From: Terriglobales bacterium
GTDB taxonomy: Bacteria > Acidobacteriota > Terriglobia > Terriglobales > Acidobacteriaceae
Direction: 5' to 3'
NCBI GenBank assembly: GCA_035624455.1
Contig: DASPRM010000025.1
Span: 149,046 to 213,045, forward strand
DNA length: 64,000 nucleotides
Shown: in pieces, positions 42,103 to 52,089 of the stretch
How positions within the stretch are numbered: position 1 is the stretch's first letter
Layout: every line of letters begins with the position of its first letter
Program-made: the position numbers and the translations under genes
The notes under the pieces: model-generated
Seen by the model: the letters and a program-made list of their open reading frames with translations, nothing else
Databases searched by the model: none
Told to the model about the DNA's origin: nothing

Positions 42103-42813
42103 TCACAGCTGCGCTCCATACATCGGTATCGCCGCCCCTGTCACTACTGCCCCCGCATCAGTTGCCAACCACAAGATCATGCTTGCAATCGCTTCCGGCC
42201 TGATCCACTGCGAGTAGTCCGCGCCTGGATCTAATTTGCGATTTGCCGGGGTGTCGATCGTGGCCGGCAGAATCGAATTGGCCGTGATCCCCCGATTTTT
42301 ATTCTCAATCGCGATAGTCTGGATGAGCGAAACCATAGCCGCCTTCGACGCGCTGTAGGCTCCAACGTTCGCGCCCGGGTCCAGGGCCGCGCGGCTAGCG
42401 ATGGCAATGATTCGTCCGCTTCCCGCGCGTTGCATGGGCGCCAGGACAGCGCGCGTCATGAAGAATGCGGCGTCCAGATTCAGCGACATCATGCGCTTCC
42501 AGGTCTGGTCGTCCATTTTGTCCACAGGCTGTCCGCCGGCGAATCCTCCTACGAGATGAGCCAGCACGTCGATGTGTCCGAGATGGCGCAGTACCTCCTC
42601 AACCACATCCTGCGCACCCTGCGCCATGGTGATGTCCGCCGGTACCGGCTTGAATGCTGGATGATTGAAATCCGATGCCCGAACGTGGGGCGCCACGCCC
42701 ACCGTGATCGCCCCGGCATCAAGAAAGACCTTGGTCACTGCCGTTCCCAGCCCACCAGTCGCACCGGTCACCAAAACAACTTTGCCTGTCATGAAACCAC
42801 CGTTGCTCGCCAA
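42103..42813 (-). CDS. Short-chain dehydrogenase/reductase
   Basis: A 236-residue classical SDR. The NAD(P)-binding motif is VTGATGGLGTA near residue 15, the substrate Ser sits in IAIASRAALD, and the catalytic pair is YSASK. The C-terminal part ends with GAAIPMYGAQL, as in many SDRs. The substrate is unknown; the enzyme is on the same strand as ddl but there is no clear metabolic link. Confidence 0.9.
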   Translation of the reverse strand: MASNGGFMTGKVVLVTGATGGLGTAVTKVFLDAGAITVGVAPHVRASDFNHPAFKPVPADITMAQGAQDVVEEVLRHLGHIDVLAHLVGGFAGGQPVDKMDDQTWKRMMSLNLDAAFFMTRAVLAPMQRAGSGRIIAIASRAALDPGANVGAYSASKAAMVSLIQTIAIENKNRGITANSILPATIDTPANRKLDPGADYSQWIRPEAIASMILWLATDAGAVVTGAAIPMYGAQL

Positions 42814-42827
42814 GACTACCGCTTTCC

Positions 42828-44036
42828 TTAGTCTTTACTGTACCGATTCCGCTTCTTATCGGCGTGGCGTTCCAGCCCGAGCTGGATCAGCCGGTCGATC
42901 AGGTCTGGATATGAAATCCCCGACGCCTGCCACAGTTTTGGGTACATGCTGATGGACGTAAAGCCGGGCATGGTGTTGATCTCGTTAACGTAGATTTTTT
43001 CGGTTTTGGGGTCCATCAGGAAATCGACTCGCCCCAGCCCCGAGCAGTCTACCGCCTTGAACGCGGCAATCGCCATCTGTTGCACCTGCTTCTGTTGAGC
43101 TTTGCTGATGCGAGCTGGAATCAGCAGCTGTGAGCCCTCATCGAGATACTTAGCGGCGTAATCGTAGAACTCAGTCGCAGGCACAATCTCTCCCGCAACC
43201 GATGCGATGGGATCGTCGTTGCCCAACACCGAGCATTCGATCTCCCGCGCCCGCCCTTTCTTTCCGCCGACGCCGTGCTCCACGATGATCTTGCGGTCAT
43301 ATTTGGCCGCCTCGTAGATAGCGCCATCCAGTTCGCTGCGGTCGTGCACTTTGCTGATTCCGACCGAGCTGCCCAGATTGGCGGGCTTCACGAACACTGG
43401 GTACTTGAGCTGTTTCTCAATCTGGTTGCGAACTTTAGCCGGATCCTGCTCCCAATCCCGGCGCAGGATGGTCACATGCTTCACAATTTCGAGCCCGGCG
43501 CTGCGGAACAGGCTTTTCATGACATCTTTGTCCATGCCTGCCGCCGAGCCCAGAACGCCCGCGCCTACATAAGCTATGTCCGCTAACTCCAGCAAGCCCT
43601 GGATGGTACCATCCTCGCCAAAAGTGCCGTGCAGGACGGGGAAGATCACATCGACGGCGATGGCGTGATCAGCAGGCCGCACCAAGTCGTGACTCGCCGC
43701 AGGATTTGACTCCATCTCGAACGGGATAATCGACGAATGGTCCGAACTGGGTATCGGCGGCACCAGGACCGACTCACCTTTCGCCAGCACCGCTGCCGCC
43801 TCCGTAGCTTCAGGATCGCCCGCCCGTAGGTGCTTTTCCTCTTTCTTGTGTCCCCGCAGCAGCCGTTCCGCGTGGGCGGCGGCCAGCCAGCGTCCCTGCT
43901 TGGTGATCCCAATTGGGACCACGTCATACTTGTTTTTGTCGATGTGCTGAAGAACTGAGGCGGCGGAAAGCAGGGAGACCTCATGCTCGCCGCTCCGTCC
44001 GCCGAACAGGACACCCACCCGTAACTTCTTGGCCAT
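42828..44036 (-). CDS. ddl: D-alanine--D-alanine ligase
   Basis: A 402-residue ATP-grasp enzyme that makes D-Ala-D-Ala for peptidoglycan. I start at ATG 44034-44036 ([21 protein letters not shown]), the standard opening. Other motifs: [43 protein letters not shown] and [20 protein letters not shown]. An insertion of ~60 residues after [12 protein letters not shown] is Lys/Glu-rich and not typical. Divergent from a zinc-ribbon PilZ gene; the ends of the two frames nearly overlap at their 5' sides. Confidence 0.94.
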   Translation of the reverse strand: MAKKLRVGVLFGGRSGEHEVSLLSAASVLQHIDKNKYDVVPIGITKQGRWLAAAHAERLLRGHKKEEKHLRAGDPEATEAAAVLAKGESVLVPPIPSSDHSSIIPFEMESNPAASHDLVRPADHAIAVDVIFPVLHGTFGEDGTIQGLLELADIAYVGAGVLGSAAGMDKDVMKSLFRSAGLEIVKHVTILRRDWEQDPAKVRNQIEKQLKYPVFVKPANLGSSVGISKVHDRSELDGAIYEAAKYDRKIIVEHGVGGKKGRAREIECSVLGNDDPIASVAGEIVPATEFYDYAAKYLDEGSQLLIPARISKAQQKQVQQMAIAAFKAVDCSGLGRVDFLMDPKTEKIYVNEINTMPGFTSISMYPKLWQASGISYPDLIDRLIQLGLERHADKKRNRYSKD

Positions 44037-44181
44037 ATTGGGGAAAATAAAGCTTCCGGTGGCAGGAAAGCAACCGTTCCCGGTGACTCGATTGCACCAG
44101 ATCCATGTCAACTCTGGTGCGCGCCCGCATAGTACTTCGGTACTCTACCCACTTGGGGCGATCCTTCCGCATCATAGCTGG

Positions 44182-44736
44182 ATGGAGCGCCTGCTTTCAG
44201 ACGTGATCCCATTCATGACGTGTTCCCATGAGTTTTCCTGGCCGCGCCGCGCCAGTAACGGGGACTCGTATTACCAGGTCTGTCTTCGCTGTGGAGCCGA
44301 ATATGGGTATGACTGGAACACCATGCGCCGTACCGAGCGCGTGGCTTCCCATACCGCGGTGCAAAACCGAGCCCACCTGAACCGGCAATCCGGCTGGCGC
44401 CCGCGCGCGCGCCGCCTGGCCGTGCAATTGGAACTGCAATTTCGGACCGAGAAATCCGGAAAGTGGACCGAAAGCCAGGTCCGCAACGTCAGCCGTAGCG
44501 GGGTGCTGTTCGATGCTGACGCCCCCATCGCGTCCAAGACAACGGTGGAACTGATCTTCGAGATGCCGGAAGAGATTTCCGGACAGCCGGGCAGCAAAGT
44601 GCTCTGCAAGGGCAGGGTAGCTCGCTGTTTGCCACCCCATGGCAGCAATCACCGGCATGCCGTGGCGGTGCACATCACCGGTTACGAATTTCTCCACGAG
44701 CGCAGAGAACCACGCAACGGGGATCCGCGCGCTTAA
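44182..44736 (+). CDS. Zinc-ribbon-like PilZ-domain protein
   Basis: A 184-residue protein. The N-terminal ~45 residues contain C14-S-H16-EFSWPRR and C34-LR-C37-GAEYGYDW, a pattern suited to one zinc ion. A basic linker follows, then a PilZ domain (about 72-175) with PRARRLAVQLELQF (Arg-rich RxxxR-like) and NVSRSGVLF (102-110, NxSxxG). PilZ binds c-di-GMP; the zinc-like head may bind another protein or nucleic acid. ATG 44182 is preferred over a longer frame that begins in the ddl leader. Confidence 0.8.
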   Translation: MERLLSDVIPFMTCSHEFSWPRRASNGDSYYQVCLRCGAEYGYDWNTMRRTERVASHTAVQNRAHLNRQSGWRPRARRLAVQLELQFRTEKSGKWTESQVRNVSRSGVLFDADAPIASKTTVELIFEMPEEISGQPGSKVLCKGRVARCLPPHGSNHRHAVAVHITGYEFLHERREPRNGDPRA

Positions 44737-44770
44737 ATTCCTAAGAGGTTAGTGGTAAACAGGAACCAGC

Positions 44771-44810
44771 CCGGGCCGCACTTGATGAACAGTAAGCGGC
44801 CCGGCGTTTT
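44771..44810. terminator. Bidirectional terminator-like hairpin
   Basis: 9-bp perfect stem ccgggccgc / gcggcccgg with a 16-nt loop, followed by cgtttt. It lies between the convergent PilZ and arginase genes. Confidence 0.6.
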
Positions 44811-44841
44811 CCTGCACACCCATCACAATTCTTCAACTGCC

Positions 44842-45822
44842 TCAGAGAATCTTCTTTCCGAACGCTGACAACGCCAACTCCACCGCCAGCTCTGCCGTGC
44901 GATTGTGCTCGTCGATGACGGGATTTACTTCCACGATTTCAAAACTCAGCATGCGGCCATGGTCGGCGATGATCTCCATGGCGAGATGAGCTTCCCTGTA
45001 AGTCGCACCGCCACGAACCGGAGTGCCGACCCCTGGCGCGTCTTCCGGATCGATCCAGTCCATATCGAGCGAGATGTGATAACCAGCGGTGCCGCGTCCG
45101 GCCATGCGCAGGGCTTCTTCGATCACGGTGCGCATGCCACGCTCGTCAATATCACGCATAGTGAACACTTCAATTCCGGCGCGGTGAACGAGTTCTTTTT
45201 CCACTTCGTCGATGCTGCGAATTCCCACCAGTACGCAGTTTTCCGGCGCAATTTTCGGACTGAACCCGAAGATGCCGGATAGCTCGGGTAATTCCAATCC
45301 CATAATTGCAGCCATCGGCATGCCATGAACATTGCCACTGGGAGAGCTATCCGGCGTGTTGATGTCGCTGTGCGCGTCCATCCAGAGCAGCCCGATTTTC
45401 TGCTGTCTCCGCCGGTAAAACTCCGAGACCCCAGAGACCGTGCCCACTGCCACCGAGTGATCGCCGCCCAAAACCAGGGGAACTTCACCGGCTTCGAGCG
45501 TCTTCACCACTAACTCGGCTTCTTTGGTGCAGGTCGAGGTGATTTCTTTCAGGTACTTTGCCCGCGGATTGCCTTCCTTCTTCTGCTCCGCGATCGCGAC
45601 GCTGACATTGCCGGCGTCTTCCACCTTGTGCCCAAGGCCCTCCAGTCGTGCTTCCAGGCCGGCCACCCGAACGGCGGAAGGTCCCATGTCGACGCCGCGG
45701 CGGGACTGTCCCAGGTCGAGCGGCACTCCTATCACACGGATTTTCTTAGGAACGATTCCGGTTCGATTGGAAACTCCTGCTACCGGTTCAACCGTTGCCT
45801 GCTCAGTAACAACTGGGTCCAT
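44842..45822 (-). CDS. rocF: Arginase
   Basis: A 326-residue manganese enzyme that converts arginine to ornithine and urea. The metal motifs are clear: GGDHSVAVG, DAHSDINTP and SLDMDWIDP. RSIDEVEKELV and EVNPVIDEHNRTAELAV near the end match the arginase C-terminus. The ~28-residue N-terminal leader is not part of the fold. Last gene of a compact four-gene minus-strand run (ggt, isomerase, asnS, arginase), 54 bp after asnS. Agmatinase is unlikely because the closing motifs follow the Bacillus arginase type. Confidence 0.92.
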   Translation of the reverse strand: MDPVVTEQATVEPVAGVSNRTGIVPKKIRVIGVPLDLGQSRRGVDMGPSAVRVAGLEARLEGLGHKVEDAGNVSVAIAEQKKEGNPRAKYLKEITSTCTKEAELVVKTLEAGEVPLVLGGDHSVAVGTVSGVSEFYRRRQQKIGLLWMDAHSDINTPDSSPSGNVHGMPMAAIMGLELPELSGIFGFSPKIAPENCVLVGIRSIDEVEKELVHRAGIEVFTMRDIDERGMRTVIEEALRMAGRGTAGYHISLDMDWIDPEDAPGVGTPVRGGATYREAHLAMEIIADHGRMLSFEIVEVNPVIDEHNRTAELAVELALSAFGKKIL

Positions 45823-45876
45823 ACAAGTGCCTTCGATCCTTTCTTGCTGACTGGCTTCGATCGCTACACGATTCCG

Positions 45877-47232
45877 CTACGGATACAGGCGGTACAACAT
45901 GCGCGGGAAGGGAATGGTCTCGCGCAGATGTTCGAGTCCGCAGATCCAGGCCACAGCCCGCTCCAGGCCCATCCCAAACCCGGCGTGCGGCACACCGCCA
46001 TACTTGCGCAAGTCCAGGTACCAGTTGAACGCTTCCTCGGGAAGTTCGTGTTCCTTGATTCGCTTCAGCAGGAGCTCATAAGAGCCAATGCGCTGCGATC
46101 CGCCGATGATCTCGCCGTATCCCTCGGGCGCCAGCACATCTACGCACAACGCCAGCTCGGGACGGCTGGGGTCGGGCTCCATATAAAAAGCTTTCACCTT
46201 GGCGGGATAGCGGTGAATCATCACCGGCTTTTCGAACTGCGAAGAGATATAGGTTTCATCCGGGGCTCCAAAATCGCCGCCCCATTCAAACTTGCTCTCG
46301 AGCGCGCCTTTTGCATGGCCCTGATGCAGAATTTCAACCGCCTCGTCATAGCTGATCCGCGGAAATGGCGTGGTGATTTTTTCCAAAACATTGACATCGC
46401 GGGCGAGTGTCGCTAGATCGGACTTCCGGCGCTCCAGGACGCGCCGCACGATGAAGCTGATGAAGTTCTCCGCCAGCGCCATGATGTCATCGAGTTCGGC
46501 GTACGCGACTTCCGGCTCGACCATCCAGAATTCGGTCAGGTGACGCCGCGTCTTCGATTTCTCAGCGCGAAAGGTCGGCCCAAACGAGTACACCTTGCCC
46601 AGCGCCATGGCTGTGGCTTCGATATAGAGCTGGCCTGACTGCGTCAGAAACGCCTGCTCGTCGAAGTAGTCGACGGGAAAAAGTGTGGTCGTGCCTTCGC
46701 AGGCGGCGGGGGTGAGAATTGGCGGATCGGTGCGGACGAATCCCTGGTCGTCGAAGAAGTCATGCATGGCTTTTTCGATATCCGCGCGAACCCGCAGAAC
46801 CGCAGCCTGCCTCGGAGATCGCACCCACAGATGCCGATGCTCCATCAGGAAATCGACGCCATGTTCTTTGGGCGTGATCGGGTAGGGATCGCCTTCGGGC
46901 ACCTTCTGAACTACCTGCACATCCGTGACGTCAAGCTCATAGCCTCCAGGAGCGCGTTTATCTGCTCGCACTTTGCCATGCACCACCACGCTGGATTCCT
47001 GGGTGAGGTCCTTAACGGAATCGAATACTTGTGGCGGGACAGAATTCTTCGCCACCACTCCCTGGACAACTCCCGAACCATCGCGGAACTGCGGGAATAG
47101 CAGCTTACCGCTCTCGCGGAGATTGGAGAGCCAGCCCTTGAGGGTGACCAGCTGGCCTTCGAACTTCGAAAGCTCAGAGATGCGCGACACGGGCGCCGCC
47201 GCACTTATCTTTTCGTTAGCTGTGACCGACAT
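45877..47232 (-). CDS. asnS: Asparaginyl-tRNA synthetase
   Basis: A 451-residue class IIb aminoacyl-tRNA synthetase that charges tRNA-Asn. An OB-fold anticodon domain (about 25-125) precedes the catalytic core. Motif 2 is [19 protein letters not shown] and motif 3 is [13 protein letters not shown]. Standard length. Its presence means the cell need not rely only on the Asp-tRNA-Asn amidotransferase route. It lies between an isomerase gene and arginase in a tight run. Confidence 0.95.
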   Translation of the reverse strand: MSVTANEKISAAAPVSRISELSKFEGQLVTLKGWLSNLRESGKLLFPQFRDGSGVVQGVVAKNSVPPQVFDSVKDLTQESSVVVHGKVRADKRAPGGYELDVTDVQVVQKVPEGDPYPITPKEHGVDFLMEHRHLWVRSPRQAAVLRVRADIEKAMHDFFDDQGFVRTDPPILTPAACEGTTTLFPVDYFDEQAFLTQSGQLYIEATAMALGKVYSFGPTFRAEKSKTRRHLTEFWMVEPEVAYAELDDIMALAENFISFIVRRVLERRKSDLATLARDVNVLEKITTPFPRISYDEAVEILHQGHAKGALESKFEWGGDFGAPDETYISSQFEKPVMIHRYPAKVKAFYMEPDPSRPELALCVDVLAPEGYGEIIGGSQRIGSYELLLKRIKEHELPEEAFNWYLDLRKYGGVPHAGFGMGLERAVAWICGLEHLRETIPFPRMLYRLYP

Positions 47233-47277
47233 AAAGACATTAAAGCAGACGGAGTGGATAGTCGTCTGCTTCTTCCG

Positions 47278-48096
47278 CTAGCTGGCCTCCAGCCGGCGGT
47301 AGGCAGCGCTCATATCGCGTGGGATATCCGCCTTCTCATGACCCTCGATTTCCATCAGCAATGGAGGCACGTGGGGAGCGGTCTTGAGCAGTTCCATCGC
47401 CTGCTGCCAATCGATATTGCCCTGCCCCGGCCAAAGATGCGCGTCCACATCCTTCTTATTGTCATGGACGTGCGTAGAACGGACGTGCTTCTTCAACAAG
47501 GCAAACGCCTCTTCCACGCTGCTCATCAGGTGGGCATGCCCAAAATCAAAGCAGATGCCGACATCCGGAAAGTGGGTGACATTCAAGAATTCCAGCAGCC
47601 TCTCCGGGGTAGACATGTCGTTGGGAATGTTCTCCAGCAGGATTGTGACTCCCAGCGGCTTGGCGAACGCGCGGAGATGCTCCACGCAGGTCATGGCCGC
47701 ATCCAGTTTCTTGTCGTTGAAATCTTCTCCTCCCACGCCGAGATGCTGGACAAGAAAGCGAAACGGGATCTGCTCCGCGATTTCGATCGCCCGTTTGATC
47801 TCGTCCATGGCTTCCACGCGCTTGCGTTTTTCTCCGTCGGTGATGTTGATGGGCGGAGTTCTTCGTTCCCAGTCGTAATCGAGATACATGGGCGAATGGA
47901 CCGAGTTGAGTGGAATCCCGCTGGTACGGAACCAATTGGCAATCTCCACCACATGCTGCTTGCGGTTGGCGTAATCCAGATGGCCCCGCGCCGCAAAAAT
48001 CTCAATGGCCTCAGCACCGCCCCTGACCAGTCCGTCCAACAAACCGGGATGCAAACGCTCCCGGACATAAACGTAAGTTGACATCGCCTTCAGCAT
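47278..48096 (-). CDS. Sugar phosphate isomerase/epimerase-like TIM barrel
   Basis: A 272-residue AP-endonuclease-2/xylose-isomerase-like barrel. Metal-site pieces are visible: LVQHLG, LLENIP (Glu), GICFDFGHAHL, STHVHDNKKDVDAHLWPGQGNIDW and LLMEIEG. The exact substrate (an inositol, hexulose or similar) cannot be told. Its ATG directly follows the ggt stop (TGAATG), so the two are translationally coupled; an internal ATG four codons in is also possible. Confidence 0.85.
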   Translation of the reverse strand: MLKAMSTYVYVRERLHPGLLDGLVRGGAEAIEIFAARGHLDYANRKQHVVEIANWFRTSGIPLNSVHSPMYLDYDWERRTPPINITDGEKRKRVEAMDEIKRAIEIAEQIPFRFLVQHLGVGGEDFNDKKLDAAMTCVEHLRAFAKPLGVTILLENIPNDMSTPERLLEFLNVTHFPDVGICFDFGHAHLMSSVEEAFALLKKHVRSTHVHDNKKDVDAHLWPGQGNIDWQQAMELLKTAPHVPPLLMEIEGHEKADIPRDMSAAYRRLEAS

Positions 48097-49827
48097 TCAG
48101 TACCCCAGTGCTCTCCCGTTATGACGTGCATCGCTGGCGCCTAAGAGCTCTCTCGACTGAGGATCGATCGCGATGCACTCAGCATCTCCCCAGTAATTGT
48201 GGAGATCGATTTTGTGGCCCATGTGCTCGAGTAGATGCACCGTATCAGGCGAAAAGCCTTTTTCCAATCGAATCTCATCCGGCATCCATTGATTGTGAAA
48301 ACGCGGCGCATTTACGGCTTCCTGAATATTCATGCCGTAGTCGATCACCCCCATGAGAACGTTCGCCACGATGGTGGTGATGGTTCCACCACCCGGCGAG
48401 CCCAGGACCAGGAACAGCTTTCCATCCCTGGTCACGATGGTTGGCGTCATCGAGGAAAGGGGCCGTTTGTTGGAGCTTACGGCATTTGCCGGGCCTTGCA
48501 CCAGGCCGTAAAGATTGGGTTTGCCGGGTGCGGCAGCGAAATCGTCCATCTCGTCGTTGAGCAGGAATCCCAGTCCCTCGGCGGTTACCCGCGAGCCTAA
48601 GCTGTCATTCAGCGTGGTAGTGACGGAGACCGCATTTCCCTCGGCATCGACAACCGAATAGTGAGTGGTATGCTCCGGTTCAACGCCAACAGCCGGCTGC
48701 GGGTGCAGAGTGGCGTATCTTTCGAGCTGATTGAAGACCGCGGGTCGCTTCAGGTCTGCACTCAGAGTGGCACGATGCGGGTCCAGACCCTCACGCCAGG
48801 CTTCGCCGTAGCGCTTGTCGATCAGTTGCGCCACAGGAATGTTGGCGAAATCGGGATCGCCCATGAACTCCGCCCGGTCAAAGTATGCCCGCCGGAAGGC
48901 TTCTATCGTGAGGTGCATGGAAGCGGCGGAGCGATTGCCGAGCTTCGCCAGGTCGTATCCTTCCAGAATGTTAAGAATTTCGATCAGCGCTACGCCTCCC
49001 GAAGAAGGCGGGGGCGCGCTGTAAACATCGTAGCCGCGATAAGTTCCATGGATCACCTTGCGTTCTTTAACTTCATAACTGGCCAGATCTTCGGCTGTGA
49101 TCAGGCCGCCACCCTTTTGGATCACCGCTGCGAGGTCGCGCGCCATTTGACCGTGATAGAAATCGTCGGGATCCTTTGCGATGCGTTGCAGGGTCAAAGC
49201 CAAATCTGGCTGCTTCAGGACTTCGTCCGCCTGGTAGTACTTTCCGTCGCGCTGGAAAATGCGTCTGGATTCGTCGAACTTATTCAGTTCGGGATCCTTG
49301 AGGGACTCCGCATCCTCATAGGCCAGAGGAAAACCGTCACGCGCCAGCTTGATTGCAGGGGCGATCACTTGCTCCAGCCTCAGCTTGCCGAACTTTTTCT
49401 GCGCAAAGACCATGCCCGCAACCGAGCCAGGCACGGCAATCGACTTGTAGCCGATGCGGCTCAATTGAGGAATCGCGTTTCCCGAGGCATCCAGGTACAT
49501 CTTCTCTGTGGCTTTGGCGGGAGCCTTCTCGCGGTAGTCGATGAAATGGAGGGCGCCGTCGGATTGACGCAGGAGCATGAATCCGCCACCTCCGAGATTT
49601 CCGGCCTGTGGATGAACCACGGCGAGCGCAAAGCCCACCGCAACCGCCGCGTCCACGGCATTTCCGCCCGCCTTCAGGGTTTCGACCCCGGCCTGAGAAG
49701 CCAGTTCATGCACACTGGCCACCATGACATGCTGGGCGTGCGTCGGCCGCATGGGGGCTGCCGCCAGGGGCTGAGCCAGGCACAGCAAAAGTAAGCTAAG
49801 TTGTAGTTTTCTTAGGATTTTAGACAC
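48097..49827 (-). CDS. ggt: Gamma-glutamyltransferase
   Basis: A 576-residue periplasmic enzyme with signal peptide (about 1-24). It cleaves the gamma-glutamyl bond of glutathione and related peptides. The self-cleavage site is the Thr in EPEHTTHYSVVDAEGNAV (near 390), which becomes the nucleophile of the small subunit. GNLGGGGFML, PPPSSGGVALIEILN, NDEMDDFA and GSPGGGTI complete the family signature. First gene of the ggt-isomerase-asnS-arginase run. Confidence 0.95.
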   Translation of the reverse strand: MSKILRKLQLSLLLLCLAQPLAAAPMRPTHAQHVMVASVHELASQAGVETLKAGGNAVDAAVAVGFALAVVHPQAGNLGGGGFMLLRQSDGALHFIDYREKAPAKATEKMYLDASGNAIPQLSRIGYKSIAVPGSVAGMVFAQKKFGKLRLEQVIAPAIKLARDGFPLAYEDAESLKDPELNKFDESRRIFQRDGKYYQADEVLKQPDLALTLQRIAKDPDDFYHGQMARDLAAVIQKGGGLITAEDLASYEVKERKVIHGTYRGYDVYSAPPPSSGGVALIEILNILEGYDLAKLGNRSAASMHLTIEAFRRAYFDRAEFMGDPDFANIPVAQLIDKRYGEAWREGLDPHRATLSADLKRPAVFNQLERYATLHPQPAVGVEPEHTTHYSVVDAEGNAVSVTTTLNDSLGSRVTAEGLGFLLNDEMDDFAAAPGKPNLYGLVQGPANAVSSNKRPLSSMTPTIVTRDGKLFLVLGSPGGGTITTIVANVLMGVIDYGMNIQEAVNAPRFHNQWMPDEIRLEKGFSPDTVHLLEHMGHKIDLHNYWGDAECIAIDPQSRELLGASDARHNGRALGY

Positions 49828-49962
49828 CCTGCCCGCGCTCTCCGGCCTGGTGGCGTCGTGAGCGAAACTTGAGGCTAGCCCAGCAGCGACCAGACAGTCA
49901 AATTGTCGGCCGGTCCTGAATGTGGTTAAGGCGCGCGGCTGATAGGCCAGCAGGAACGAAGG

Positions 49963-50379
49963 TCATGGGCGCCTCTTGGGCCTCGTTCGTCGCTCGCCTT
50001 TTGTCGTTGCAGCAACTTTCGTCCGCGAGGGATTTCGAACTTGCTCCTGCATCTTCTTCGGCAATTTTGCGCAGACCAGTTCATACGACTCCCGCAGCAA
50101 CTCCTCCAACTCAGCGCGGCTAAGAGCTTCCAGTCTTTCCAGCGCCACCCACTGAGCCCGTGCCAAGTAGGGCGCGGGTATGATGTCCGGCCGCTCAGTC
50201 AATTCATAGAACTTGTCAGGACTACACTTGAAGCTAAGCTTGGTCGGCGCGGAAGGCTCGAGCGGCAACACGACGAACATCTTGCCGCCAATCTTGAAGA
50301 CCAGATCATCTCCCCACTGCAGAGTCTGGGTCGCGCCTGGAAGGGACATGCAATATTTGCGAATCGCTTCAATATCCAT
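49963..50379 (-). CDS. MmcQ/YjbR-family protein
   Basis: A 138-residue protein of the MmcQ/YjbR group: IRKYCMSLPGATQTLQWGDDLVFKIGGKMF, FKCSPDKFYELTERPDIIPAPYLARAQWVAL, and RESYELV. The fold resembles a DNA-binding CyaY-like domain but no activity is established. A basic C-terminal tail (TTKGERRTRPKRRP) supports nucleic-acid contact. Confidence 0.87.
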   Translation of the reverse strand: MDIEAIRKYCMSLPGATQTLQWGDDLVFKIGGKMFVVLPLEPSAPTKLSFKCSPDKFYELTERPDIIPAPYLARAQWVALERLEALSRAELEELLRESYELVCAKLPKKMQEQVRNPSRTKVAATTKGERRTRPKRRP

Positions 50380-50403
50380 CTCGATGACGGCAAGTACGGG
50401 AAA

Positions 50404-51048
50404 CTAAAGATCGCGCAATTTTGACACTACCGTGGCTATCTCATTTTCCTGAAACATGCGGATCGCAGCCACCCCAGACGCCCCCGCTTCCGCACAGGCA
50501 AACGCATTGTCCACCGTGACGCCGCCCAGCGCGAATACGGGCATTCGCTTCAGGCCGCCAGGCACGGTTCGATGGCAGACGCTGCGCAGTGCCTCAATCC
50601 CCAGCGAGGCTGGGCTCCCCAACTTCCCGTAGACGGGGCCGAATGTGGCCAGGTCCGCGCCATCCGACTCCGCCGCTCCAACATTGGCCAGCGAGTGGCA
50701 GGAAACCGCAATCACTGGCTTGGCCAAGCCTGCTCTTTCAAATACCGCTCGAACATCGCGAGGAGAAACATCATCGGAGCGAAGGTGTACGCCACTGGCG
50801 CCGCTTGCGATCGCCACATCCGTCCGGGAATTGACCAGCAACCGGCTCGCGCTACGGCAAGACTTGACGATGGCCACCGCTTCGCCCGCGAGCCGCTCCA
50901 ATTCACGAGTATTCAAGTCACGTTCGCGCAACTGAATGTAGCCGATGCTGGCGGCGGCAGCCTCCTCGATTTTGGCGAGCAGTTTCTGCCGCCGTTCGGT
51001 TTCCTGCTCCGCCAGTTGCTTCCGGTCGGTAATGTAGTAGAGAAGCAA
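50404..51048 (-). CDS. thiE: Thiamine-phosphate synthase / TenI-like protein
   Basis: A 214-residue TIM-barrel protein. YITDRKQL, IQLRERDLNTREL, LLVNSRTDVAIASGASGVHLRSDD, VIAVSCHS, ADLATFGPVYGKLGS and VFALGGVTVDNAFACAEAGASGVAAIRMF are the ThiE signatures. ThiE joins the thiazole and pyrimidine halves of thiamine. Without other thi genes nearby, a TenI-type thiazole tautomerase role cannot be excluded. No thiamine riboswitch was recognised upstream. Confidence 0.87.
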   Translation of the reverse strand: MLLYYITDRKQLAEQETERRQKLLAKIEEAAAASIGYIQLRERDLNTRELERLAGEAVAIVKSCRSASRLLVNSRTDVAIASGASGVHLRSDDVSPRDVRAVFERAGLAKPVIAVSCHSLANVGAAESDGADLATFGPVYGKLGSPASLGIEALRSVCHRTVPGGLKRMPVFALGGVTVDNAFACAEAGASGVAAIRMFQENEIATVVSKLRDL

Positions 51049-51123
51049 GCAGAAGTTGTGGCGACCTGCCAGTTCAAAACTAATTTCAAGGCTAATAACG
51101 TCATAGCCTGAACACGGACAACT

Positions 51124-51999
51124 CTAGGGCCTGGTCTTGGCGATCTCCGGTTCCTTCTCTCGTGGGGTCGGACCCAGATGATGCCTCGTAAGATTCTCCT
51201 TGAGATACTCAAAACCTTCTTCGGGTGTATCCACCATTTTGAACAGGTCAAGATCCTCCCGCGCGATTACTCCAGAATCCACCAGCGCCTGGAAATTGAT
51301 GATCTTGTTCCAGTATTCGCGGCCGTACATCACAACCGCGATCTTCTTGGCCAGCTTTTCGGTCTGCGCCAGGGTCAGAATTTCGAACAATTCATCGAAA
51401 GTCCCGAATCCACCCGGAAAGACAATCAGCGCCTTGGAGAGATAGGCGAACCAGAGCTTACGCATGAAGAAATAGTGGAATTCAAAATTCAATTCCGGAG
51501 TGATGTAGCGGTTAGGCATCTGTTCGTAAGGCAGATTGATGTTCAGACCAATGGTCTTTCCTCCCGCCTCACGGGCGCCACGATTGGCGGCCTCCATGAT
51601 TCCCGGACCGCCCCCGGTGGTGACTACAAAGCGCTGCCGTTTTGAGGGCAGGCTCAGCGCCCAGGTGGTAAGCATGTAAGCCAATTGCCGGGCCTCCTCG
51701 TAGTAGTGGGCCATCTCTACCGCGACCTGAGCGAGGCGAAAGTTCTCCTGCTCCCCCGGAGGTGCAGGTGTCTTGGAGAACGGCTTTTCCAACAGTTGCA
51801 AAGCGTCGGCGGCATCAGACTGGCTGTGAAATCGCGCCGAGCCGAAAAACACTACCGTGTCCTGAATACGTTCCCGGCGGAAGCGCGCCAGCGGCTCCAA
51901 ATACTCAGACAGCACGCGCAGAACGCGCCCGTCGGGGCTGTTGAGGAATTTCTTGTTCTCATAGGCTAAGGGAGAGCGAAATGGGGTGTCGTCGGTCAT
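51124..51999 (-). CDS. LOG-family (TIGR00730-like) Rossmann-fold protein
   Basis: A 291-residue protein with the LOG motifs GGGPGIMEAANRGA and PGGFGTFDELFE. Some members act as cytokinin-type nucleotide phosphoribohydrolases that split the base from a nucleoside monophosphate. This protein belongs to the longer subgroup with an N-terminal extension. ATG at 51997-51999 has AAAGGA just upstream; a Met eight codons earlier is less likely. It is on the same strand as thiE, 75 bp apart. Confidence 0.88.
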   Translation of the reverse strand: MTDDTPFRSPLAYENKKFLNSPDGRVLRVLSEYLEPLARFRRERIQDTVVFFGSARFHSQSDAADALQLLEKPFSKTPAPPGEQENFRLAQVAVEMAHYYEEARQLAYMLTTWALSLPSKRQRFVVTTGGGPGIMEAANRGAREAGGKTIGLNINLPYEQMPNRYITPELNFEFHYFFMRKLWFAYLSKALIVFPGGFGTFDELFEILTLAQTEKLAKKIAVVMYGREYWNKIINFQALVDSGVIAREDLDLFKMVDTPEEGFEYLKENLTRHHLGPTPREKEPEIAKTRP

Positions 52000-52089
52000 G
52001 CGTCCTTTAAATCCGGGATTCAAGCATACAGAATGGAATACGTGTCAGGTAGGACTCGCTGGGTACAGCCATGGTCTATCTCTCTACTC

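Noticed and set aside
48661..49794. 377-residue frame on the plus strand
   Set aside because: Antisense shadow of ggt.
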